The notes below the pieces were generated by a model, which worked only from the letters and a program-made list of their open reading frames with translations, did no database searches and was not told where the DNA came from. From Blautia sp. (GTDB taxonomy: Bacteria; Bacillota; Clostridia; Lachnospirales; Lachnospiraceae), in contig JAFOJB010000521.1 of assembly GCA_017420455.1 (NCBI GenBank), forward strand, positions 1 to 5,659: a DNA stretch of 5,659 nt. Direction: 5' to 3'. The position numbers were made by a program, and so were the translations under genes. Shown here in pieces: positions 1 to 5,005 of this stretch (positions within the stretch are counted from its first letter, which is position 1; each line of letters opens with the position of its first letter).

Positions 1-170
1 CCCTTACCGCGGAAGAAATCTCCTGGATCAAAGAGAAGGAAGCCGCCGTTGCGGCTGCGGGAAGCGAAGTCGAAGGCGGCTCCATACAGCAGCTGGTGGA
101 AAACAGCACTGCCACCAGCTGGACAAAGGACAGAGTGTTCGCGCTTTACGAAAGATACGGCGGCAAATAA
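1..170 (+). CDS. 3' end of an unidentified protein gene (partial)
   Basis: Reading from base 3 gives 55 sense codons and a TAA at 168-170; the 5' part lies outside the window. I do not recognise the family. The visible tail begins LTAEEISWIKEKE, continues with an Ala/Glu/Gly-rich stretch and ends VFALYERYGGK. It looks like a soluble, mostly helical C-terminus with no membrane segment. This frame is preferred because its third positions are GC-rich like those of dapL and murT and its composition is protein-like. The competing frames read as basic, low-complexity peptides and run on into the AT- and pyrimidine-rich gap. No terminator follows closely; the nearest strong one is at 339-377, about 170 bases on. 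The gene could end the preceding transcription unit. Its function cannot be inferred from this fragment. Confidence 0.6.
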   Translation, partial: LTAEEISWIKEKEAAVAAAGSEVEGGSIQQLVENSTATSWTKDRVFALYERYGGK

Positions 171-293
171 AGCTGCCAGGTCCGCCTGCGGTAAACAGCC
201 GGTCATTTCTTCCTTTCATGCTTTCAGCTTCTTTCATCAATTTTAAAATAGAATATCCTGTTTTGCAATCCTCCCTTTTTCTCTTTTTTCTTC

Positions 294-322
294 TTGACAT
301 TACATTGGTAAAAGGATAAAAT
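294..322 (+). promoter_or_regulatory. Strong sigma-A-type promoter upstream of dapL
   Basis: A perfect -35 box TTGACA (294-299) is followed by a 17-base spacer and a -10 box TAAAAT (317-322, five of six consensus bases). The transcription start is expected near 328-330. It is the only near-consensus promoter in the gap, so it is the best candidate for driving dapL and the genes after it. A short dyad, ATCAT-TT-ATGAT (321-332), overlaps the end of the -10 box and the predicted start point and could be an operator. A terminator begins about 10 bases after the start point, so transcripts must read through it to reach dapL. Confidence 0.7.
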
Positions 323-338
323 CATTTATGATAAAGGC

Positions 339-377
339 AAAGGCGTCTTGGAGTTTACGCTCCAGGACGCCTTTTTT
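339..377 (+). terminator. Intrinsic terminator between promoter and dapL
   Basis: A 15-bp stem pairs 339-353 with 360-374; one pair (T348 with G365) is a wobble in RNA. The loop is the six bases TTTACG, and the right arm runs into a T-tract at 372-377. It is directional for the plus strand. It may end the upstream gene, truncate RNA from the promoter at 294-322 into a roughly 45-50 base species, or act as an attenuator for dapL. The bases AAAGGC occur twice in tandem (333-338 and 339-344), so the base of the stem can shift register. Only about ten transcribed bases precede the stem, too few for a classical antiterminator hairpin. Confidence 0.85.
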
Positions 378-481
378 CGCACCGGTCGGTCAGGCGTATG
401 CATGACCGGCTATGTACGCAGCTGAAGAGAAAAAGGGACGGTTCCGTAGAAAGGATGTCTTTTTGCGCCGGAAATACAGAC

Positions 482-486
482 AGGAG
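482..486 (+). promoter_or_regulatory. Ribosome binding site of dapL
   Basis: AGGAG lies ten bases upstream of the ATG at 497. It fixes the dapL start, and the protein from this ATG begins with the family's usual N-terminus. Confidence 0.8.
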
Positions 487-496
487 TATACAGTAA

Positions 497-1717
497 ATGG
501 CAAGGATCAACGAGAATTATCTGAAGCTTCCCGGAAATTACCTGTTTTCCGCCATCGGGAAAAAGGTACGGGAATATGAAACGGCTCATCCTCAGGCAAA
601 AATCATACGCCTGGGGATCGGCGATGTGACGCAGCCTATCGTACCGGCTGTGATCGAAGCGCTGCATGCAGCGGTGGAGGAGATGGGAAAAGCAGAAAGC
701 TTCCGGGGCTATGCCCCGGATCTGGGGTATTCCTTCCTCCGTGAGACTATCTCTGAAAAGGATTACAAAGAAAAGGGCTGCGATATTTCTCCGGAGGAGA
801 TCTTCATCTCCGACGGCGCCAAGTGTGACTGCGGAAATATTCAGGAGATATTCGGCCTGAACAATACCATCGCGGTGTGCGATCCGGTGTATCCCGTGTA
901 TGTGGATTCCAATGTAATGGCCGGGCGGACCGGCGTGTACATCCCGGAAACCGGGCAGTATCAGGAAGTTGTCTATATGCCCTGCACGGCAGAAAACGGT
1001 TTCGTGCCGGAGCTTCCCGGGACAGTTCCGGATCTGATCTATCTTTGTTTTCCGAATAATCCCACCGGTGCTGTGATGAAAAAGGATCAGCTGCAGAAAT
1101 GGGTGGATTACGCCAACGAACATGATTCGGTGATCCTGTATGACGCTGCTTACGAAGCGTATATTTCCGAACCGGATATTCCCCACAGCATCTATGAATG
1201 CACAGGCGCCAGGGAATGCGCCATAGAATTCCGGTCCTTTTCCAAGACAGCCGGCTTTACCGGACTGAGACTTGGGTTTACCGTCATTCCCAGGGATCTG
1301 AAAACAGGAGGCCAGGAGCTCTGGCCTCTCTGGGCAAGGCGTCATGGGACAAAATACAACGGAGCGCCTTATATCATCCAGAGAGCCGGGGAGGCTGTCT
1401 ATTCCGAAGCCGGCCGGAAACAGGTCCGGGAGCAGATTGCCTGCTATATGGAAAATGCGGGTCTGATCCTTAACGGGCTGAAGAAGGCAGGATATACCGC
1501 TTATGGCGGCGTCAACGCTCCTTATATCTGGCTTAGGACACCGGGGGATATGAGCAGCTGGGAATATTTTGACCGGCTCCTCTCAACGCTCCAGATCGTC
1601 GGTACGCCTGGCGTCGGCTTCGGGCCTCACGGGGAACACTATTTCCGTCTGACCTCCTTTGGAAAAAGGGAAGACACCATCGAAGCGATGGAAAGATTCA
1701 CTTCGTTTCCGGCATAA
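497..1717 (+). CDS. dapL: LL-diaminopimelate aminotransferase
   Basis: DapL (EC 2.6.1.83) is a PLP-dependent class I/II aminotransferase. It converts L-tetrahydrodipicolinate plus glutamate directly to LL-diaminopimelate and 2-oxoglutarate in the cytoplasm, bypassing the succinylase and acetylase routes to lysine and meso-DAP. The 406-residue length matches the family. The N-terminus [14 protein letters not shown] and LGIGDVTQP (residues 39-47) are DapL hallmarks. Other visible residues are K109 in the DGAKCD segment, N188 in FPNNPTGA (185-192), D216 and Y219 in ILYDAAYEA, the Schiff-base lysine K250 in [14 protein letters not shown] (247-260), R258, and R384 in FRLTSFG, the likely substrate carboxylate binder. 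The ATG has AGGAG ten bases upstream. murT starts 107 bases downstream with no terminator between, which suggests co-transcription. The promoter and terminator pair upstream suggests control of read-through. The call is secure. Confidence 0.97.
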   Translation: MARINENYLKLPGNYLFSAIGKKVREYETAHPQAKIIRLGIGDVTQPIVPAVIEALHAAVEEMGKAESFRGYAPDLGYSFLRETISEKDYKEKGCDISPEEIFISDGAKCDCGNIQEIFGLNNTIAVCDPVYPVYVDSNVMAGRTGVYIPETGQYQEVVYMPCTAENGFVPELPGTVPDLIYLCFPNNPTGAVMKKDQLQKWVDYANEHDSVILYDAAYEAYISEPDIPHSIYECTGARECAIEFRSFSKTAGFTGLRLGFTVIPRDLKTGGQELWPLWARRHGTKYNGAPYIIQRAGEAVYSEAGRKQVREQIACYMENAGLILNGLKKAGYTAYGGVNAPYIWLRTPGDMSSWEYFDRLLSTLQIVGTPGVGFGPHGEHYFRLTSFGKREDTIEAMERFTSFPA

Positions 1718-1736
1718 GGAACGTGGAATAAGAGAT

Positions 1737-1824
1737 TAAGGAAATCAGGAAATCAGGAATTAAGGAAGTTAAGAATTAAGGAAGCAGCGACGTCGGGAAG
1801 TAAGGAAGTAAGGAAGTAAGGAAA
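1737..1824 (+). repeat. Eleven-unit 8-bp tandem repeat carrying the murT Shine-Dalgarno
   Basis: The dapL-murT spacer divides exactly into eleven consecutive 8-base units ending at the base before the murT ATG. Units 4, 6, 9 and 10 are exactly TAAGGAAG; units 1 and 11 are TAAGGAAA. Units 2, 3, 5 and 8 are variants (TCAGGAAA, TCAGGAAT, TTAAGAAT, TCGGGAAG). Unit 7 (1785-1792, CAGCGACG) has diverged. The AAGGAAG of unit 10 (1810-1816) sits eight bases before the ATG, the normal Shine-Dalgarno distance; unit 11 is too close to act. The tract is therefore an array of ribosome-binding motifs, probably expanded by replication slippage. Confidence 0.9.
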
Positions 1825-3396
1825 ATGCAGAAGGGAAAGATGAATGTGGAAGAAGCAGGGAATGCTTCTGCTATCCGTCCCAATATTTTTCAGAGAGTTC
1901 TGGCTGTGGCAGCCTGTAAGGCTGTGCGTAAGTTCCTGCGGCTCCGGGGCAGCGGCGGGACAGCTCTGCCAGGGAAAGCCGCCATGCTTTTCTGCAGAAA
2001 CATTCTTGAAGTCACCAGCAGTGGAATGGAGATTGTTGTAGTCACCGGAACAAACGGTAAGACCACCACAAGCCGGATGCTGGAGCACGCCATAGCAGAA
2101 GAAGGAACCTGCCTTGCCAACCGTTCCGGCGCCAACCTTCTGTCCGGTATAACCGCAGAGTTCACCTGCAGCGCGGACTGGCTTGGAAAGCCCCGGAAAC
2201 AATATGCGGTGGTGGAGTGCGACGAGGCGGCATTAAAACAGGTAGTGCCTTTGCTCCATCCGAAGGTGATCGTCGTTACCAATCTGTTCCGGGACCAGCT
2301 GGACCGCTACGGTGAAGTCATGCACACTCTGGAGGAGATACGGAGGGGAATTGAGAAAGCGCCGGAAAGCATTCTCTGTCTGAATGCCGACTGCTCCCTG
2401 ACCGCCTCTCTGGCAGATTCCCGGGAGATTCCCGGGACGGACTGCGCGGACTGCGGCCGTGGATCCACTGTTTTCCATGCAGGTCCCGCTTCTGCTTCCC
2501 GGACATCCTCTCCGACAATTCATCCTGTATCCTCTCCGGCAGTTCCGCCTGCATCCTGCCGGACAGATCCGGCGCAGAAACGGATTTTCTGGTTCGGCCT
2601 GAACACCCCGCTGGGAGAACAGAAGGATGTCCCTCTTTCAGACGCGAAATACTGTATCCGGTGCGGCACTGCCTATCAGTACCGCTATCACACCTACGCG
2701 CACCTTGGAAGCTTCTACTGTCCGGCGTGCGGATACCAGAGGCCGGAACCGGATACCGCAGTCCTGGAAATTCTGGAAATGACAGCGTCAGACAGCCGGG
2801 TCCGTATCATGGCAGGGGGCAGGGAATTTGAGACAGCAGTCTCTCTTCCGGCTGTATACAACCTGTATAATGCCATGGCAGCTGTATGCGCCGGTCTGGC
2901 TTTTGGTCTGGACGCTGAGCGGATGTGCAGTTCCCTGGCCGATGTGCACTCCGGTTTCGGAAGGATGGAAACCTTCCGTCTGGGTGAAACACAGGGGCAG
3001 ATGATCCTGGTAAAAAACCCTGCCGGCTGTGATCAGGCGTTATCCTTTATAACAAATCTCCCGGAGGAACGGGATCTCTACTTCGGCCTCAATGACAGAA
3101 CGGCGGACGGCCATGATATTTCCTGGATCTGGGATGTGGATTTCGAAAAGACAATTCATCGCCCCTGTATCCGTAACATCTACGTATTCGGCGACAGGGC
3201 GGAGGATCTGCGGCTGCGGCTGAAATATGCCGACGTACCCGCAGAGAAGATCACATATCTTCCGGATTCCCCCTCGCTTCTTAAGAAGCTGCATGAAAGC
3301 CGCCTGCCTGTCTGGATCCTTCCGAATTACACTGCCATGCTCTCCCTCAGAGAGGAGCTCGGGAAAGAAGATGGAATGAAGGCGTTCTGGGAATAA
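1825..3396 (+). CDS. murT: Lipid II isoglutaminyl synthase, MurT ligase subunit
   Basis: MurT is the ATP-dependent subunit of the MurT-GatD complex. It activates the alpha-carboxylate of D-glutamate in lipid II, which receives ammonia from GatD to become D-isoglutamine on the inner face of the membrane. Domains in order: an N-terminal helix and GGTALPGKAAM (44-54); a Mur ligase centre with P-loop TGTNGKTTT (74-82) and VVECDEA (129-135, E131 likely catalytic); a Cys4 zinc ribbon (C277, C280, C299, C302); and the C-terminal DUF1727 region with LVKNPAG (395-401) and DGHDISWIWDVDFE (428-441), the MurT signature including the proposed catalytic Asp. At 523 residues it is longer than the usual 430-450. 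Most of the excess is a Ser/Pro/Ala-rich insert at about 198-251, with some at the N-terminus. The ATG at 1825 has AAGGAAG at eight bases; an in-frame ATG at 1840 is weaker. gatD follows after 230 bases. Confidence 0.95.
   Translation: MQKGKMNVEEAGNASAIRPNIFQRVLAVAACKAVRKFLRLRGSGGTALPGKAAMLFCRNILEVTSSGMEIVVVTGTNGKTTTSRMLEHAIAEEGTCLANRSGANLLSGITAEFTCSADWLGKPRKQYAVVECDEAALKQVVPLLHPKVIVVTNLFRDQLDRYGEVMHTLEEIRRGIEKAPESILCLNADCSLTASLADSREIPGTDCADCGRGSTVFHAGPASASRTSSPTIHPVSSPAVPPASCRTDPAQKRIFWFGLNTPLGEQKDVPLSDAKYCIRCGTAYQYRYHTYAHLGSFYCPACGYQRPEPDTAVLEILEMTASDSRVRIMAGGREFETAVSLPAVYNLYNAMAAVCAGLAFGLDAERMCSSLADVHSGFGRMETFRLGETQGQMILVKNPAGCDQALSFITNLPEERDLYFGLNDRTADGHDISWIWDVDFEKTIHRPCIRNIYVFGDRAEDLRLRLKYADVPAEKITYLPDSPSLLKKLHESRLPVWILPNYTAMLSLREELGKEDGMKAFWE
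2416..2575 (+). repeat. Nested tandem duplications forming an insert in murT
   Basis: Three adjacent repeats of different period lie within this part of murT. GATTCCCGGGA occurs twice exactly (2416-2426, 2427-2437). CGGACTGCG then occurs twice exactly (2438-2446, 2447-2455). A 24-base unit occurs at 2504-2527 and 2528-2551 with 19 of 24 bases identical, and a degenerate third copy may follow at 2552-2575. The 24-base units encode SSPTIHPV and SSPAVPPA. The 9-base repeat creates a CADC (CxxC) motif at residues 207-210. Together they encode a low-complexity linker between the LNAD segment (187-190) and the FWFGLN segment (255-260), where MurT proteins are normally much shorter. Confidence 0.85.
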
Positions 3397-3526
3397 ACGC
3401 GGATGCTGCCGGGATGTCGGCATATGCCTGTGTATAAAAAAGCCGGACACCATTCGATATCTCAAAGCGGCGGGTTGCAGAACCGATATCATTATACTCG
3501 TGAACGCAATTAACTGCCGTATCTAT

Positions 3527-3557
3527 TTGAAAACATCGAGTGTTCACTCGTTATACA
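3527..3557 (+). promoter_or_regulatory. Possible internal promoter with palindromic operator before gatD
   Basis: TTGAAA (3527-3532, five of six -35 bases) is followed by TATACA (3552-3557, four of six -10 bases) with a long 19-base spacer. Between them lies the dyad CGAGTG-TT-CACTCG (3537-3550), where a repressor would block polymerase. An inverted half-site, GTGAAC (3500-3505), matches GTTCAC (3542-3547) 36 bases away. The whole 3397-3626 gap lacks a convincing gene or terminator. The spacer length and the weak -10 keep this tentative; the palindrome itself is certain. Confidence 0.35.
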
Positions 3558-3607
3558 TGAATTGTCTCAGCAGTTATTTACGTTATTGAGTATAAATTCT
3601 TGTGAAA

Positions 3608-3616
3608 AAGGGGAAG
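3608..3616 (+). promoter_or_regulatory. Ribosome binding site of gatD
   Basis: The purine run AAGGGGAAG lies 10-13 bases before the GTG at 3627. An in-frame TGA at 3603-3605 rules out a more upstream start, and the nearest ATG (3631) is out of frame, so GTG is the start. Confidence 0.6.
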
Positions 3617-3626
3617 TGAACAGAAC

Positions 3627-4373
3627 GTGAATGCGGAGAAAAAAATCAGGATCTGCCATCTGTATCCGGATGTCCTGAATTTGTACGGGGACAGAGGGAA
3701 TATCATCTGTATGAAAAAGCGCCTTGTCTGGAGAGGGATCGAATGCGAGGTGACAGAAGCCGGCATTGGAGACTGCCCTGACCTGACACAGTTCGATCTG
3801 TTTTTTATCGGCGGCGGACAGGACTTTGAACAGGAGGTACTCCTGGAAGACCTGAAGGCAGGAAAAGGAAAAGAAATCCGTTCGGCGGTGGAGGATGGGA
3901 AGACATTTCTGTGCATCTGCGGGGGATACCAGATGATGGGACACTATTACCAGACTCATGATGGCGTCAGATGTGAGTTTCTCGGAGCCATCGACCTTTT
4001 TACGACCGGCGCGGAAAAAAGGATGATCGGTAATTATGCCTTCACCCTTACGGAAGATCTGGGAAGCTCCATGGTCGTGGGATTTGAAAACCACAGCGGA
4101 CAGACCTGGCTGGGAAGCGGGGTGTCTCCTCTGGGAACGGTCCTGCAGGGAAATGGAAATAATGGTGTGGACAGGACAGAAGGCGTCCATTATAAAAATG
4201 TTTTCGGAACCTACAGTCATGGTCCCGTCCTTCCCAAGAACCCTGAGTTCTGCGACCGGATCCTTCTGTCCGCCCTGGAGCGCAGGTATGGAAACGCCGT
4301 GCTGGAGCCGCTTGACGATTCCTTCGAGCGCTCTGCCAGAGACAGTATTCAAAGAGAAATGAAAATACGGTGA
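3627..4373 (+). CDS. gatD: Lipid II isoglutaminyl synthase, glutaminase subunit GatD
   Basis: GatD is the class I glutamine amidotransferase (CobB/CobQ-like) partner of MurT. It hydrolyses glutamine and passes ammonia to MurT for amidation of D-Glu in lipid II. The 248-residue length is normal. Visible motifs are HLYPDVLNLYGDRGN (11-25), typical of the GatD N-terminus; FFIGGGQDFEQ (59-69); the nucleophile C98 in CICGGYQMMG (96-105); R132 in KRMIGN, matching the conserved Arg proposed to position substrate; and H198 in GTYSHGPVLPKNP (194-206), the catalytic His. Translation starts at GTG 3627. In many Gram-positive bacteria murT and gatD are nearly contiguous, but here 230 bases and a palindrome separate them. 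The stop lies three bases from the stop of the convergent ANTAR gene, and its terminator is inside that gene at 4496-4540. Confidence 0.95.
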   Translation: MNAEKKIRICHLYPDVLNLYGDRGNIICMKKRLVWRGIECEVTEAGIGDCPDLTQFDLFFIGGGQDFEQEVLLEDLKAGKGKEIRSAVEDGKTFLCICGGYQMMGHYYQTHDGVRCEFLGAIDLFTTGAEKRMIGNYAFTLTEDLGSSMVVGFENHSGQTWLGSGVSPLGTVLQGNGNNGVDRTEGVHYKNVFGTYSHGPVLPKNPEFCDRILLSALERRYGNAVLEPLDDSFERSARDSIQREMKIR

Positions 4374-4376
4374 GTC

Positions 4377-4964
4377 CTATTCCAGATCTTCTATGATCTC
4401 CTGTGCAACAGCTTTTCTGGATAAACCGTTGTCCATCGCCTGTTTTCCGATATACCGGTGCGCATCGTCTTCTGTCATATGCTTCTTTTCCACCAGGAGG
4501 AGCTTCGCCTTGCTTACAATGCGAAGCTCCTCCATTTTTTCCGCCGCGGCGCGAAGCTGCCGTTCCAGCTGCCGTACACGGCCGCGGGTGGCCAGAAGAA
4601 AACGGATGGCAGGATCGATCCTCTCCAGGGGAGCGGTTTTGGGAACGACCAGAATTCCGTAATCTGTCACGTGTTCCAGCACATTCTCATATATTTCGGG
4701 TGGTACCACGAGCAGAACAGAAGAAGCGCTTTTCTCTGCAAGATCCAGGGCGAACTCATGTCCGAATTCATCCGGCAGAGGAGCATTGATCACTACAATA
4801 TCATACTGTGTTTCCAGCGTACGTCTTCTGGCGGAGGCGGTATTTTTCCTGAAATCGATGGTAGTAAAGCGGTACCGGGACAGAGTTTTCCGCACAATTA
4901 CGTCGAACCGTTCCGAGTTTGACACGATCAGTATGGAACGCTGTCTGTCTGAAGCCCCTGACAT
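4377..4964 (-). CDS. ANTAR-domain regulator (antiterminator type) next to glutamine synthetase
   Basis: This 195-residue protein has a receiver-like domain (about 9-122), a coiled-coil-like charged helix (about 125-150) and a C-terminal ANTAR domain (about 145-195) with KAKLLLVEKKHMTEDDAHRYI. ANTAR domains bind paired RNA hairpins and prevent transcription termination. The receiver looks non-phosphorylatable: the usual acidic pair is SN (S15, N16) and the aspartate position at the end of strand 3 is N60 (VVIN); K109 is retained. The ATG at 4964 is chosen because AGGAGG lies nine bases upstream; a longer TTG-started frame from 5009 would overlap the upstream stop and ignores that site. It lies 41 bases downstream of the glutamine synthetase gene on the same strand, so they are probably co-transcribed. 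The arrangement resembles glnA-glnR/nitR of solventogenic clostridia, where an ANTAR protein controls nitrogen genes by antitermination. Its RNA target is probably upstream of glnA, outside the window. Confidence 0.9.
   Translation of the reverse strand: MSGASDRQRSILIVSNSERFDVIVRKTLSRYRFTTIDFRKNTASARRRTLETQYDIVVINAPLPDEFGHEFALDLAEKSASSVLLVVPPEIYENVLEHVTDYGILVVPKTAPLERIDPAIRFLLATRGRVRQLERQLRAAAEKMEELRIVSKAKLLLVEKKHMTEDDAHRYIGKQAMDNGLSRKAVAQEIIEDLE
4496..4540 (+). terminator. Intrinsic terminator of the dapL-murT-gatD unit, inside the antisense ANTAR gene
   Basis: GGAGGAGCTTCGC (4496-4508) is perfectly complementary to GCGAAGCTCCTCC (4521-4533), a 13-bp stem with a 12-base loop. It is followed by A and six T (4535-4540). 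The T-run lies on the plus-strand side only, so it terminates rightward transcription about 120-165 bases after the gatD stop. The same DNA encodes, on the minus strand, MEELRIVSKAKLLL, the entry to the ANTAR domain (ANTAR protein residues about 144-157). Confidence 0.85.
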
Positions 4965-4970
4965 AAACTC

Positions 4971-4979
4971 TCTCCTCCT
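4971..4979 (-). promoter_or_regulatory. Strong ribosome binding site fixing the ANTAR gene start
   Basis: On the minus strand AGGAGGAGA (4979 down to 4971) includes a full AGGAGG ending nine bases before the ATG at 4964-4962. This makes the ATG the likely start rather than the in-frame TTG at 5009. Confidence 0.85.
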
Positions 4980-5005
4980 CTTATCCGCAGGAATCTGCAC
5001 AAATG

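Larger units (their letters stand above)
171..496. other. Gene-free region upstream of dapL
   Basis: This 326-base gap has no convincing coding frame; open frames on either strand are short and lack ribosome sites. From 171 to about 293 it is pyrimidine-rich on the plus strand, with CT-rich runs at 209-236 and 271-293. It then holds a strong promoter (294-322) and an intrinsic terminator (339-377). From 378 to 481 there is a leader with one modest inverted repeat, CGGTCA (387-392) with TGACCG (403-408) around a 10-base loop. I see no lysine riboswitch or T-box: no T-box-like conserved sequence and no multi-helix junction is apparent. The dapL Shine-Dalgarno sequence closes the region. Confidence 0.7.

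Noticed and set aside
28..300. Minus-strand open frame across the upstream gap
   Set aside because: It is antisense to the partial gene and the pyrimidine-rich gap, has a low-complexity basic translation, and shows no domain features.
428..466. A/T-flanked fold in the dapL leader resembling a second terminator
   Set aside because: Pairing is mostly A-T with bulges and a large loop, so it is not convincing.
410..1345. Long minus-strand open frame of 311 codons opposite dapL
   Set aside because: It is the shadow of dapL, which has full family motifs. The antisense translation is rich in Cys, His and Phe and resembles no known family.
3403..3513. 36-codon plus-strand frame in the murT-gatD gap
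   Set aside because: It has no credible ribosome site and its composition is not protein-like. A longer open frame in another phase (about 3380-3589) has no early start codon.
4015..4047. Possible minus-strand terminator inside gatD: a six-pair stem (GGGTGA with TCATCC, one wobble) followed by T6
   Set aside because: The stem is short with a 15-base loop and lies more than 300 bases beyond the ANTAR stop. It is too weak to annotate, and no better minus-strand terminator was found.
3567..4352. Long minus-strand open frame opposite gatD
   Set aside because: It is the shadow of gatD, whose catalytic Cys and His motifs are clear on the plus strand.
4384..4399. Minus-strand hairpin AGATC-ATAGAA-GATCT whose six-base loop has A1 and G4, as in ANTAR target RNAs
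   Set aside because: ANTAR targets have two such hairpins close together. No second six-base-loop stem is nearby, and this one sits at the 3' end of the ANTAR gene itself, so chance is likelier.
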